Assembly (NCBI GenBank): GCA_016784545.1
Contig: JADHUM010000028.1
Location: 1 to 48,225, forward strand
DNA: 48,225 bases
Direction: 5' to 3'
Origin: Candidatus Neomarinimicrobiota bacterium
GTDB lineage: Bacteria; Fidelibacterota; UBA8477; JABMPR01
Shown: in pieces, positions 19,408-28,334 of the stretch
Layout of the letters: every line of letters starts with the position of its first letter
How positions within the stretch are numbered: the first letter of the stretch is position 1
The notes under the pieces: generated by a model
What the model was told of the DNA's origin: nothing
Databases searched by the model: none
What the model saw: the letters and a program-made list of their open reading frames with translations, nothing else
Program-made: the position numbers and the translations under genes

Positions 19408-20172
19408 TTAGAAGAGACCCTTTACCAGACCACCATCCACCACAATGGACTGTCCTGTGAGATAACTGGCTCTAGCAGAGGATAGAAAGGTAATCACTGC
19501 TGCCAGCTCTTCGGGTTGTCCCAGACGCTTCATGGGAATATCCCTGGCGATGAGGGCTGGATCTGCAAGATTACTATGCAATTGTTTTACCCTTTCAGTA
19601 TCATGGATACCAGGCAGTACCATATTCACTGTAATACCATGCTCTGCAACCTGGGCCGAAAGTGTTTTGGCATATCCAGTCAATCCAGCGCGAGCTGTAT
19701 TAGAAAGGATGAGTGAGTCGATGGGCTGTTTTACGGAAACCGAGGTAATAAAAACAATCCGGCCCCATCCGTTTTTACGCATACCACCCAGAACTTCCTG
19801 AGCGGAGTCTTTCATGGCAATCAAATTTCCCAGTAAGGCCTTGGCCCACTGATCCTCACTTAGACTATCATAAAATCCAGCTGAAGGACCACCATTGTTG
19901 GCCACCAGGATATCTATGGAACCCCAGTTTCCCTCGATCTCATCCAGCATCGCCCGGCGTGCCTCTGGATCTACCACATCACAGGCAAACCCCTGGACAG
20001 TGGCACCAGTGATTTTGCTCATAGATTCAGCGGCAGTTTGAATTCGTTTTTCATCTCTAGAGCAAATAGCCAGTCGACAACCCTCGCGGGCCAGTTCCAG
20101 AGCTGCAGCATATCCCAGTCCAGTTGAAGCGCCTTGAACCAGGGCCACCTTATTTTTTATACCAAAATTCAT
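19408..20172 (-). CDS. SDR-family oxidoreductase with atypical active site
   Basis: A classical-length SDR (254 residues) with the cofactor motif QGASTGLGYA, the structural motif VANNGG, a Ser in ITSVSVK and the C-terminal SIVVDGG, as in FabG-like reductases. The usual YxxxK is not present: the corresponding segment reads LSNTARAGLTG, so Tyr is replaced by Ser and Lys by Arg. Such FabG-like variants form a known subgroup, and their substrate is uncertain. A good AAGGA ribosome binding site precedes the ATG at 20172. It is transcribed divergently from the M50 protease gene. Confidence 0.85.
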   Translation of the reverse strand: MNFGIKNKVALVQGASTGLGYAAALELAREGCRLAICSRDEKRIQTAAESMSKITGATVQGFACDVVDPEARRAMLDEIEGNWGSIDILVANNGGPSAGFYDSLSEDQWAKALLGNLIAMKDSAQEVLGGMRKNGWGRIVFITSVSVKQPIDSLILSNTARAGLTGYAKTLSAQVAEHGITVNMVLPGIHDTERVKQLHSNLADPALIARDIPMKRLGQPEELAAVITFLSSARASYLTGQSIVVDGGLVKGLF

Positions 20173-20319
20173 ACTTTTTCCTTATTCAAAAAATTCGTGA
20201 TATGATAGGATGGCGAAAGCAACTGGGAAAGGATCAAATCGTGGCTAATCCTGTTCACATCCATGGTGTGCCGTCTATATTAGGCGGTTTAATAATAGAA
20301 TAAAGGACCACTTATATAA

Positions 20320-20982
20320 ATGGACGCAACAACCGCTTTTATGAGCAGACTTCAGGATTTCATATACCTGGCTCCCGGTATCTTCATCGGGCTTACCTTT
20401 CATGAGTTTGCACATGCCTATGTCGCATTTCGGTTGGGAGATTCAACTGCAAAACATATGGGACGATTAACGCTTAATCCACTTGCTCATCTTGATCCAT
20501 TTGGGACAATCATGCTATTTTTGTTCAGATTTGGATGGGCCAAGCCTGTCCCGGTAGACCCCCGCAATCTGAAAAATCCTAAACGGGATATGCTGTGGAT
20601 ATCAGCGGCAGGACCCCTTATGAATATGTTTTTAGCACTCATATCCGGTGTACTGATACGCATATTTTTAGCCACTGATCTGGCTTTTGCAGACCCTCAA
20701 AGTAGCATGGGCATCATTCTTAAGATGTTGTCCTTATCGCTTCAAATAAATCTGATCCTCGCATTTTTTAACCTCCTGCCCATTCCACCTCTGGACGGGT
20801 CCAAGATCTTTGCTGGCATCCTTCCAAATCGGTTTGCTCACCAGATCTACCTGATCGAAAGCAGTGGACCAATGATCCTTTTTGGTATCATAATTTTTGG
20901 GATGATAACCGGTTTCCACATCATAGGTATGGTTATTCACCCATTTGTTAATGTCTTCTTTAGATTATTTGCCGGGATCTAA
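20320..20982 (+). CDS. Site-2 protease family (M50) zinc metalloprotease
   Basis: A compact multi-pass membrane protein (220 residues) with the zinc motif HEFAH (H28, E29, H32) in the first helix and a downstream PIPPLDGSKIF segment that supplies the third ligand Asp. The size and lack of PDZ or CBS domains match the small YwhC-type S2P proteases that cut substrates within the membrane. An AAAGGA ribosome binding site lies before ATG 20320. Its stop codon overlaps the ATG of a 59-residue membrane protein gene (TAATG), suggesting translational coupling. Confidence 0.92.
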   Translation: MDATTAFMSRLQDFIYLAPGIFIGLTFHEFAHAYVAFRLGDSTAKHMGRLTLNPLAHLDPFGTIMLFLFRFGWAKPVPVDPRNLKNPKRDMLWISAAGPLMNMFLALISGVLIRIFLATDLAFADPQSSMGIILKMLSLSLQINLILAFFNLLPIPPLDGSKIFAGILPNRFAHQIYLIESSGPMILFGIIIFGMITGFHIIGMVIHPFVNVFFRLFAGI

Positions 20983-21161
20983 TGCCAGAACTGAAGTATG
21001 CCAAAACCCGTCGATTGAGACGTTTTGAATCTGCAGAGTCAGATGATAGACGTATTCATTTTCGACGCCTAACCTCTTCTTACCCAAAACGCAGTTTTCT
21101 GGGTCTATTGGTAATGGCTGGCATCATTCTATATATTCTATATTATTTATCCAAAGTTTAG
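20982..21161 (+). CDS. Small single-pass membrane protein, 59 residues
   Basis: This ORF begins at the ATG that shares its A with the TAA stop of the protease gene and ends with TAG at 21159-21161. The first ~35 residues are strongly basic (TRRLRRFES, DDRRIHFRRL), followed by one hydrophobic helix (FLGLLVMAGIILYILYYL) and a short SKV tail. This gives an N-in single-pass topology. The family is not known to me. The stop-start overlap, coherent topology and position 11 bp ahead of the FTCD start argue that it is a real gene; it may be a partner or regulator of the M50 protease. Confidence 0.7.
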   Translation: MPELKYAKTRRLRRFESAESDDRRIHFRRLTSSYPKRSFLGLLVMAGIILYILYYLSKV

Positions 21162-21172
21162 GGGTTTGACAG

Positions 21173-22867
21173 ATGCAGAAAATTGTTGAATGTGTACCAA
21201 ATTTTAGTGAAGGCCGTGATCTGGCCCTGATCGAGAAGATCACCTCATGCATTGCTCAAGTGGAAGGTGTTACGCTGCTGGATGTGGACCCAGGTGCAGA
21301 CACCAATCGTACTGTGGTCACTTTTGTCGGTGGTCCAGAAGCCGCAGTTGAGGCAGCTTTTCAAGGCATCAAACGTGCCTCCGAGCTCATCGATATGCGC
21401 AAGCACAAAGGAGCCCATGCCCGCATGGGAGCCACAGATGTGTGTCCCTTTATCCCCGTGAGCGATATGACCATGGAGGAATGTGCTGACTTGTCACGCA
21501 TGCTTGGCAAGCGAGTTGGAGAAGAATTAAATATTCCAGTATACCTCTATGAATACTCAGCTGCCACTCCAGAACGTGAGAATCTTGCCAATATCAGAGC
21601 CGGGGAGTATGAAGGACTTTCAGAAAAATTAAAGGATCCGCATTGGAAGCCAGATTTTGGACCAGCCGAGTTTAATGCCAGATCTGGAGCTACGGTCATG
21701 GGTGCCCGTAAATTCCTCATCGCCTACAATGTGAACCTCAATACACGTGATACCAAAAAAGCCACAGACATAGCCCTGGAGATTAGAGAAGCGGGTCGCA
21801 ACGCCAGGGATCCTGAAACCAATAAATTTATCCGCGACGAGAATGGGACGCCCATTACGCGTCCTGGCACCTTGAAAGCGGTCAAGGCAGTTGGCTGGTA
21901 TATTGATGAATACAACATGGCCCAGATTTCCATGAACCTGGTGGATATGGAGGTAACACCGTTTCATATCGCCTTTGATGAGGTGGTCAAGCAGGCAGAT
22001 CTACGTGGTTTACGGGTTTCAGGTAGCGAGCTCGTGGGTCTCATTCCCCTTTCGGCCATGCTGGACGCAGGTAAATATTATCTCACCAAGCAAAATTCCA
22101 GCACTGCAGTTTCCAATGCAGAGCTCATACGCATGGCCATCCAGAGTCTGGGTTTGAATGAAATCTCTCCCTTTAATCCCCAGGAACGCATTATAGAATA
22201 TCAACTGGGTTCACAGGACAAGAAAAACCTGGTGGATATGGGTGTCACAGAATTTGTAGATGAGCTGGCTTCAGATTCACCTGCCCCAGGTGGCGGGTCT
22301 GTTTCTGCTCTGGCTTCAGCCATGGCTGCAGGTCTCACCAATATGGTGGGTGTGTTAACCTTTGGCAAAAAGGGTTATGAGGATAACTGGAGCGAGATTG
22401 AAGAATTAAGCAATCAGGCTCAAGCCTTGAAGGATACCTTCCTCTTTCTGGTAGATGAAGACACCCGATCATTTAATAATGTCATGACAGCCATGCGTTT
22501 ACCCAAAATTAGTGAAGAACAACAGGCAGCCCGTCTGGAAGCCCTCCAGGAGGCCACCATTTATTCAGCTGAAATCCCCCTTAAAGTGATGCGGCACTCG
22601 CTGCAAATCATGAAACTGGCTGGACGTATGGCAGAAATTGGTAATCAGAATTCATTGTCTGATGCTGGTGTGGCCGTCCTGCAGGCACGCGCCGGACTGG
22701 AAGGAGCCGCCTTGAATGTCCTTATTAATATTCCAGGAATTGATGATAAGGAAATTGTCGCCGAATTTGAACAAGAAGTCGAAAAACTTCAGGCTAATTC
22801 CAGTGCACTTGCTGAGAAGGTGCTTTCAGTCATGACATCTAAACTGAAATCAGACAGCAATTCATAA
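21173..22867 (+). CDS. Bifunctional glutamate formimidoyltransferase / formimidoyltetrahydrofolate cyclodeaminase
   Basis: The N-terminal ~300 residues are the formimidoyltransferase (ECVPNFSEGRD at the start, KHKGAHARMGATDVCPF, YEYSAATPER), which moves the formimino group from formiminoglutamate to tetrahydrofolate. Residues ~345-560 are the cyclodeaminase (FVDELASDSPAPGGGSVSAL), which releases ammonia and yields methenyl-THF. The fused form resembles the animal FTCD layout and occurs in several bacterial phyla. It acts in histidine degradation and one-carbon supply. No other hut gene is visible nearby. The start ATG at 21173 is preceded by a weak AGGGG site. Confidence 0.95.
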   Translation: MQKIVECVPNFSEGRDLALIEKITSCIAQVEGVTLLDVDPGADTNRTVVTFVGGPEAAVEAAFQGIKRASELIDMRKHKGAHARMGATDVCPFIPVSDMTMEECADLSRMLGKRVGEELNIPVYLYEYSAATPERENLANIRAGEYEGLSEKLKDPHWKPDFGPAEFNARSGATVMGARKFLIAYNVNLNTRDTKKATDIALEIREAGRNARDPETNKFIRDENGTPITRPGTLKAVKAVGWYIDEYNMAQISMNLVDMEVTPFHIAFDEVVKQADLRGLRVSGSELVGLIPLSAMLDAGKYYLTKQNSSTAVSNAELIRMAIQSLGLNEISPFNPQERIIEYQLGSQDKKNLVDMGVTEFVDELASDSPAPGGGSVSALASAMAAGLTNMVGVLTFGKKGYEDNWSEIEELSNQAQALKDTFLFLVDEDTRSFNNVMTAMRLPKISEEQQAARLEALQEATIYSAEIPLKVMRHSLQIMKLAGRMAEIGNQNSLSDAGVAVLQARAGLEGAALNVLINIPGIDDKEIVAEFEQEVEKLQANSSALAEKVLSVMTSKLKSDSNS

Positions 22868-22892
22868 ACCGAAAGTCTAAACCATAATCCCT

Positions 22893-24665
22893 ATGTCACG
22901 TATCCATATTCTCCCAGATATTCTGGCCAACAAAATAGCTGCCGGTGAGGTAGTTCAACGACCTGCCTCAGTGGTCAAAGAGCTGGTAGAGAATGCCATC
23001 GATGCAGAGGCCACACGCATTGAAGTCACCATCAATAATGGAGGTCGTGACCTCATCCAGGTGATTGACGATGGACTTGGACTTGATAAAGATGAACTCG
23101 GATTGGCTCTGGAAAGGCACGCTACCAGCAAAATTGCTGAGATTGATGATCTCTTTCGCATAAAAACCATGGGGTTCAGGGGCGAGGCGCTTCCCAGCAT
23201 TGCCTCTGTTTCCATGATGGAGCTGGTCTCTCGAGCACGGGGAAGTGAGGGTGCATTTTCGTTGGAAGTTCAGGCTGGAATACCGGGTGACGTTGAACCC
23301 GTAGCCTGGGAAACCGGCACACGGATTACAGTAAAGAATCTATTTTTCAATGTGCCTGCCCGCCTCAAATTTCTCAAAGCCAAGCGAACTGAACTCAATC
23401 ACATCATCGATCGGGTGAAGCCTTTGGCACTTATTTATCCTGAGATCGCCTTTAAGCTGGTTGCAGATAAAAAGGTCATCTTTGATCTCCGAGTGGGCTC
23501 TCCACAGGAACGTGTGACCGCTGTATTCGGTAGTGACTATGGTAATAAAATCATCGAGGTGGATGAAAGCCGGGGGAATATCAAAGTAACTGGTTTTATT
23601 GGAAACCTGGACTTGGTTCGGGTGGCCAGGGGTGAACAATATCTTTCTATAAATCAGCGTCCCATATCAGATCGCTTGATTAATAACGCAGTCTATCAGG
23701 CCTACAAATCACTCATACAGCGTGGTGAATTTCCATTTTATACCTTGAATATATCTGTTCCCTTGAACGAAGTTGACGTCAATGTTCACCCCACCAAAAC
23801 AGAAGTAAAATTTAACGATGAATGGCGTGTCTATCATGTGGTTAAGGAAACGGTGGAGAATGGGTTGCGTCAGACCTTGAAGGTCATGCCTGGTTTCCAA
23901 AATCGTCCATCAGGTGCACCCCTTTTCCCGCCCTCAGATTCACATTCACCTCAGACCAGCTTCATGGCTCCTCCAGGAGGAGGGTACAACCCTGATACTG
24001 AACCCCGTAGCCAGGAAGAGAGTGACCTGCTTCAAAAGGCCAGACAGTTCAGCCAGGTGTTGGATAGAGCTCCTGTTGAGGTAAAACCACAGAGGCAACA
24101 TGGCGGTTTTATCTGGCAGGTTCATAACAAGTATATCCTCAGCCAGATCAACAATGGGATTGCCATCATTGACCAGCACGTCGCTCATGAGCGGATTCTC
24201 TATGAAGAAGCCCTCCGGGATATGGATGAGAATAAAGGCACTTCTCAGTCGCTTCTTTTTCCTGCAACACAGGAATTTTCAGCAGATGACTATAATGTTC
24301 TGGTTGACATTATTCCTTCGCTTAACACCCTGGGTTTTCGTCTACGGGAGTTTGGACCACAAACCGTATTGGTAGAAGCCGTTCCAACCGGTATGCGCGG
24401 GGGGAGTGAAGGCGCCATCTTAAAAGAAATTATTGATTACTATCGTGAAAATCGTGTTTTTGATTATTCGCCATCTAAACGCCTCGCTGCTTCCTACTCA
24501 TGTAAAGCAGCTGTTAAAGCTGGTGATCCTCTCACGGAAGAGGAAATGCGGGTTCTTGTGGATCGGCTGTTTGCAACAGAGAATCCCTTCTATTGTCCCC
24601 ACGGTCGTCCCATCATCATTAACCTGAGTATTGATGAATTGGACAAACGCTTTGAGCGTCATTAG
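22893..24665 (+). CDS. mutL: DNA mismatch repair protein MutL
   Basis: The N-terminal GHL ATPase is complete (IAAGEVVQRPASVVKELVEN with E30 and N34, DDGLGL, ATSKI, GFRGEALPSI), followed by the transducer domain (NVHPTKTEVKF). The C-terminal dimerisation domain holds an endonuclease-type motif, IDQHVAHERILYEE (D427 on), plus SCKAAVKAGD and a CPHGRP zinc site, so this should be a nicking MutL as in organisms without MutH. It couples MutS mismatch recognition to strand cutting. It sits 25 bp after the FTCD gene. Confidence 0.97.
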   Translation: MSRIHILPDILANKIAAGEVVQRPASVVKELVENAIDAEATRIEVTINNGGRDLIQVIDDGLGLDKDELGLALERHATSKIAEIDDLFRIKTMGFRGEALPSIASVSMMELVSRARGSEGAFSLEVQAGIPGDVEPVAWETGTRITVKNLFFNVPARLKFLKAKRTELNHIIDRVKPLALIYPEIAFKLVADKKVIFDLRVGSPQERVTAVFGSDYGNKIIEVDESRGNIKVTGFIGNLDLVRVARGEQYLSINQRPISDRLINNAVYQAYKSLIQRGEFPFYTLNISVPLNEVDVNVHPTKTEVKFNDEWRVYHVVKETVENGLRQTLKVMPGFQNRPSGAPLFPPSDSHSPQTSFMAPPGGGYNPDTEPRSQEESDLLQKARQFSQVLDRAPVEVKPQRQHGGFIWQVHNKYILSQINNGIAIIDQHVAHERILYEEALRDMDENKGTSQSLLFPATQEFSADDYNVLVDIIPSLNTLGFRLREFGPQTVLVEAVPTGMRGGSEGAILKEIIDYYRENRVFDYSPSKRLAASYSCKAAVKAGDPLTEEEMRVLVDRLFATENPFYCPHGRPIIINLSIDELDKRFERH

Positions 24666-24739
24666 ATCAGAGTGGTATGTGGTGTCATCCTGCCTGCCAG
24701 GTCGTAGCCGCGAGGTGTAGACTGGAGCTCGTGTCATCC

Positions 24740-24800
24740 CGAGCCGTCACACTGAGCGGAGTCGAAGTGCGAGGGACGAAGTGCGAGGGACAAAGTGTAA
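24740..24800. repeat. REP-like palindromic element with tandem 14-mer, mutL-miaA gap
   Basis: The gap contains CACTGAGCGGAGTCGAAG (within 24749-24767), the core of a widespread intergenic repeat, followed by two perfect tandem copies of GAAGTGCGAGGGAC (24764-24777 and 24778-24791) and a third decayed copy. Related palindromic sequence is found again downstream of miaA. Confidence 0.65.
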
Positions 24801-24827
24801 GGAATTAGATAAACTCACACGACAATC

Positions 24828-25739
24828 ATGAAACCCATCAAAATTCATAATCAAATTCTGGACACTACCTCAAGTGACTATCTCATTTTAGCAGGACCCA
24901 CAGCTGTGGGTAAAACAGATACGGTCATGTCGCTGGCTGAAGCACATGATATTGAAGTGGTGAGTGGCGATTCCCGTCAGATATACAAGTATATGAATAT
25001 TGGCACGGCCACGCCTGACGCTGAGATGCTTCAAGGTTTGCCCCACCATCTACTGAACGAACTGACCCCTGATATTGTCTGGAATGCTGCTGATTTCTAC
25101 CAACGCGCCCGCCTAATTATTCTGGAGATATTGGATAGGGGCAGACTGCCTGTTGTGGTGGGTGGAGCAGGGATGTATCTGGATGCACTCCGTTTTGGCC
25201 TGTTTGAGGAACAGCATAAAGATCCTGCTATCAGGCAGAAGTATCAGGACAAGGTGGATGCAGGGGAAGCAGAAGCATTATGGAATCAATTGATGAAGCT
25301 TGATCCTGAATACGCCGCGACTTTTCACTTTAATAATTTTAAAAAACTCATGCGGGCTTTTGAAATCTACGAGTCCTCAGGCATGATTCCCTCGAAGGCG
25401 TTTTCCAACAGTTCTGACCCCTTCGAAAAACAGGGGATGCTGGTTGTTTTGGATCGCGATCGCAAAATTCTGTATAATCGCATTAATCACCGTGTGTTGA
25501 AAATGCTGGAAGAGGGTCTTATTGAAGAATGCCAGGCCCTTCTTGAAAAAGGGTATACTCCTGAGCTCTATCCCATGAAGACCATTGGATACAAGGAAGT
25601 TTATGCCTTCCTGGCTGGAAAAATTGATGAAGCTGAAATGATTGATTCCATCCAGCAGAATACCCGCAATTTTGCCAAGCGACAACTCACCTGGTTTAGA
25701 AATCATCCTTTTGATTATTGGATAGATTTGGGGTCTTAA
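24828..25739 (+). CDS. miaA: tRNA dimethylallyltransferase MiaA
   Basis: A P-loop GPTAVGKT (residues 23-30), the substrate motif SGDSRQIYKYMNIGTATP, a VVVGGAGMYLDAL segment and the C-terminal QNTRNFAKRQLTWFRN identify MiaA, which adds a dimethylallyl group to A37 of tRNAs reading UNN codons. The length (303) is typical; about 15 extra residues precede the usual N-terminus. It follows mutL as in many bacteria, but a 160-bp repeat-bearing gap separates the two here, so the operon link may be broken. Confidence 0.96.
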   Translation: MKPIKIHNQILDTTSSDYLILAGPTAVGKTDTVMSLAEAHDIEVVSGDSRQIYKYMNIGTATPDAEMLQGLPHHLLNELTPDIVWNAADFYQRARLIILEILDRGRLPVVVGGAGMYLDALRFGLFEEQHKDPAIRQKYQDKVDAGEAEALWNQLMKLDPEYAATFHFNNFKKLMRAFEIYESSGMIPSKAFSNSSDPFEKQGMLVVLDRDRKILYNRINHRVLKMLEEGLIEECQALLEKGYTPELYPMKTIGYKEVYAFLAGKIDEAEMIDSIQQNTRNFAKRQLTWFRNHPFDYWIDLGS

Positions 25740-25750
25740 TCCCTGATACT

Positions 25751-25847
25751 CGGAGGTTGAGGTGGTATGCTGAGCCGAGTCGAAGCGCTCTCGAAACCTC
25801 CAAGTTGTACCCTGTTACCTTGACACTTCGACCGGCTCAGTGTGACA
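25751..25847. repeat. REP-like palindromic element downstream of miaA
   Basis: TGAGCCGAGTCGAAG (25771-25785) is nearly the inverted copy of CTTCGACCGGCTCA (25826-25839), and GGAGGTT (from 25752) pairs with AACCTCC (to 25801), giving nested arms. The right arm continues into GTGTGACA. The core matches the element on the other side of miaA. Confidence 0.65.
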
Positions 25848-25870
25848 CATCCGTGGCCAGTGTCGAAGAA

Positions 25871-25897
25871 ATAAAAAAGCCCCGGTTTCCCGAGGCT
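25871..25897 (-). terminator. Rho-independent terminator of the ribonucleotide reductase gene
   Basis: Read on the minus strand, AGCCTCGG pairs with CCGGGGCT around a GAAA loop (one G-U pair) and is followed by TTTTTTAT. It lies 23 bases beyond the stop of the 25920-28334 gene. Confidence 0.85.
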
Positions 25898-25919
25898 CAT
25901 TTATACTTGGTGTACTAGA

Positions 25920-28334
25920 TTAACATTTCGAATATCCACAATTGTGGCATAGGAGACAGCCACCTTCGTGGGATATGGTCAATCCACATTCAGGACAGGT
26001 CGCCATGGTTTTTGAAGTTGTCCCATTTGAGGGTTCAACCATTCCGAAGTGTGCGCCGCGCTCTTCATCACCACTATCATCTGATTCAGCCATTCCGAAG
26101 GTCTGTTGTTTATTGACCTGACTTTTGTTGAACTCAGACATGTGCTGTTCAAGGGCTTTTCCAATGGCATCGGGGGTAGAAAGAATCAATTGACCATTCT
26201 CCCAGACCGGGTTTGGTCCGCTGATACCCTTGAGCTGCTTGATAATTTCTTCCACATCCATCCCGCTTCTCAATGACAATGAAATCAGTCTGCTGATGGC
26301 CTCTGCCTGGGCAGCCGCATTGCCACCTGCTTTTCCGATGGTGGTGAAAATTTCACACAAACCATCTTCATCATGATTGATGGTGATATACAGGGTGCCT
26401 TCGCCAGTACGTATCCGATGTGTCACACCAAATGTATCTTTGGGACGCAGACGGGGACGCAGCGATGGAGGATTCAAGGCCAGTTCTGGATCTGCTGTAA
26501 CCACTTGCTTGGCTGCAGTATTCTTTTCATCCTTTTTCTCTGAAATCAGGATACCATCACGACTACCCTCGCGGTAAACAGTGATCCCTTTTAGCCCTGC
26601 TTTGTAGGCAGCCTGGTAGATATTTGCCACTGTTTTAACATCCACATCTTCAGGAAGGTTTACAGTGGAACTTATGGAAGCATCAATATAGCGCTGAATG
26701 GTTCCTTGCATCTTGACCCTGAAGTAGGGATCAATATCGTGGGCTGTGACGACTGAATCGGGTAAATTTTCATCGCTGCCATATTTGTTCAGGATAGTTG
26801 GGTGAACAACTTTGAACTCGTCAAACTCATCGCCAAATCCAGTATTCTTTTTCACTCTTCGTTTATAGCTGACGTTGAAAATAGGTTCTACACCTGAGCT
26901 AACCTGAGCAACGATAGCTCCAGATCCCGTTGGTGCCACAGTGAGAATGGTAGCATTTCTGATACCGTGAGTTTTGATTTCTTCTTGAATCTCTTCAGGT
27001 AAATTTTTGATGAACTGGCTTTTTTTGTAGCCATTCCATTGATAATTGGGGAAAGAGCCTTTTTCTTTGGCCAGTTCAATGGATGTTTTATAAGCAGTTC
27101 CTGAAAGCATTTGCATGACTTCTTCAACGGCTTCCAGAGCCTCATCCGTATCATACTTGATGCCGCGTAGCATGAGCATGTCTGCCAGTCCCAGAATTCC
27201 CAGACCAACTCGTCTGTCACCCAGGGCATTCTTTTTCTGATCTTCCAGAGCGTGACGATCAACATTATAGTCAATCACATTATCCAGATAGCGAACGCTG
27301 AGACGAATGGTGTCATTGAATTCATCCCACAGGAAGTCACCATCGGTATTGACAAAGCGAGCCAGGTTGATGGCGCCCAGATTGCAGGCTCCACCATCGG
27401 GGAGGGGTTGTTCACCGCATGGGTTGGTGGATACCAGCGGGCTGCAATATTCAGCATTGTGATGGTCGACCATGGTGTCCCAGAAAATGATTCCTGGTTC
27501 AGCACTGGCATGGGCAGCATAAATGATTTTGTCCCAGAGTTCACGGGCACGAATGGTTTCGTAGACCTTGTCGTTCCAGCGTAATTCAAAATCTGTATCC
27601 AGTTCTACCGCTTCCATGAATTCATGGGTCAGGAGCACAGAAATATTTGAATATTTAACTCTGGAAAGATCAAGTTTTACATCAACAAATTCAGCAATGT
27701 CTGGATGATCCACACGGAGGGTTTGCATGTTGGCGCCCCGGCGGCCATGCTGGGCAATGGTATTTGTATTTTCGCTGAACAGGTTCATAAAACCTACAGG
27801 ACCGCAAGATTCGCCACCGGTTCCATCAATTGAGGAGCCTTTTGGACGCAATACGGAGAGGTCATGTCCGCAACCCCCACCATATTTGTATGTTTTGGCT
27901 TCTTGAATGATGGCATCATAGATGGCATTGATGGAATCCTTCTTGATTCCAACCACATAGCAGTTGTTAAGGGTTGTCTTGATATCCTCACGACCAGCTC
28001 CGTGCATAATGCGCCCACCGGGAACAAAACGGAAATCATGGAGGATGGTATAAAACCGGTCTTCCCAGACCTCTGGTTTATCCTCAAGACCGGCCATTGC
28101 TTTGGCTAATCTATGCCATAAATCTTCAGGAGATTTTTCATCGGGTGCTAAATATTTATTTTGTAAGACACTTTTCCCCAGCTCATCCAGGCCGTAGTAT
28201 GCATCAATATCAGATCCGCTTCTAACGGTGTCTTTATTCACGATGGCTTCAATCTGCAATTCCGCATTTTGCAGAGAGGCTTTGCCGAGATCGTTTTCAG
28301 TCGACTCAAAGGGGAATTGGATGGTTTCGGACAT
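25920..28334 (-). CDS. nrdJ: Adenosylcobalamin-dependent (class II) ribonucleotide reductase
   Basis: An 804-residue class II reductase that converts ribonucleotides to deoxyribonucleotides with a cobalamin-generated thiyl radical. NNCYVVG carries the redox Cys C125, and the active-site loop STNPCGEQPL has N304, C306 and E308; LTVAPTGSGAIVAQ is the phosphate-binding region. The C-terminus ends in a cysteine-rich zinc-ribbon-like tail (CPECGLTISHEGGC, CHNCGYSKC) typical of the long NrdJ/NrdZ type. There is no N-terminal ATP-cone of normal size. GAGGAG sits before the ATG at 28334. I see no cobalamin riboswitch in its leader. No nrdA/B is present in the window. Confidence 0.95.
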   Translation of the reverse strand: MSETIQFPFESTENDLGKASLQNAELQIEAIVNKDTVRSGSDIDAYYGLDELGKSVLQNKYLAPDEKSPEDLWHRLAKAMAGLEDKPEVWEDRFYTILHDFRFVPGGRIMHGAGREDIKTTLNNCYVVGIKKDSINAIYDAIIQEAKTYKYGGGCGHDLSVLRPKGSSIDGTGGESCGPVGFMNLFSENTNTIAQHGRRGANMQTLRVDHPDIAEFVDVKLDLSRVKYSNISVLLTHEFMEAVELDTDFELRWNDKVYETIRARELWDKIIYAAHASAEPGIIFWDTMVDHHNAEYCSPLVSTNPCGEQPLPDGGACNLGAINLARFVNTDGDFLWDEFNDTIRLSVRYLDNVIDYNVDRHALEDQKKNALGDRRVGLGILGLADMLMLRGIKYDTDEALEAVEEVMQMLSGTAYKTSIELAKEKGSFPNYQWNGYKKSQFIKNLPEEIQEEIKTHGIRNATILTVAPTGSGAIVAQVSSGVEPIFNVSYKRRVKKNTGFGDEFDEFKVVHPTILNKYGSDENLPDSVVTAHDIDPYFRVKMQGTIQRYIDASISSTVNLPEDVDVKTVANIYQAAYKAGLKGITVYREGSRDGILISEKKDEKNTAAKQVVTADPELALNPPSLRPRLRPKDTFGVTHRIRTGEGTLYITINHDEDGLCEIFTTIGKAGGNAAAQAEAISRLISLSLRSGMDVEEIIKQLKGISGPNPVWENGQLILSTPDAIGKALEQHMSEFNKSQVNKQQTFGMAESDDSGDEERGAHFGMVEPSNGTTSKTMATCPECGLTISHEGGCLLCHNCGYSKC

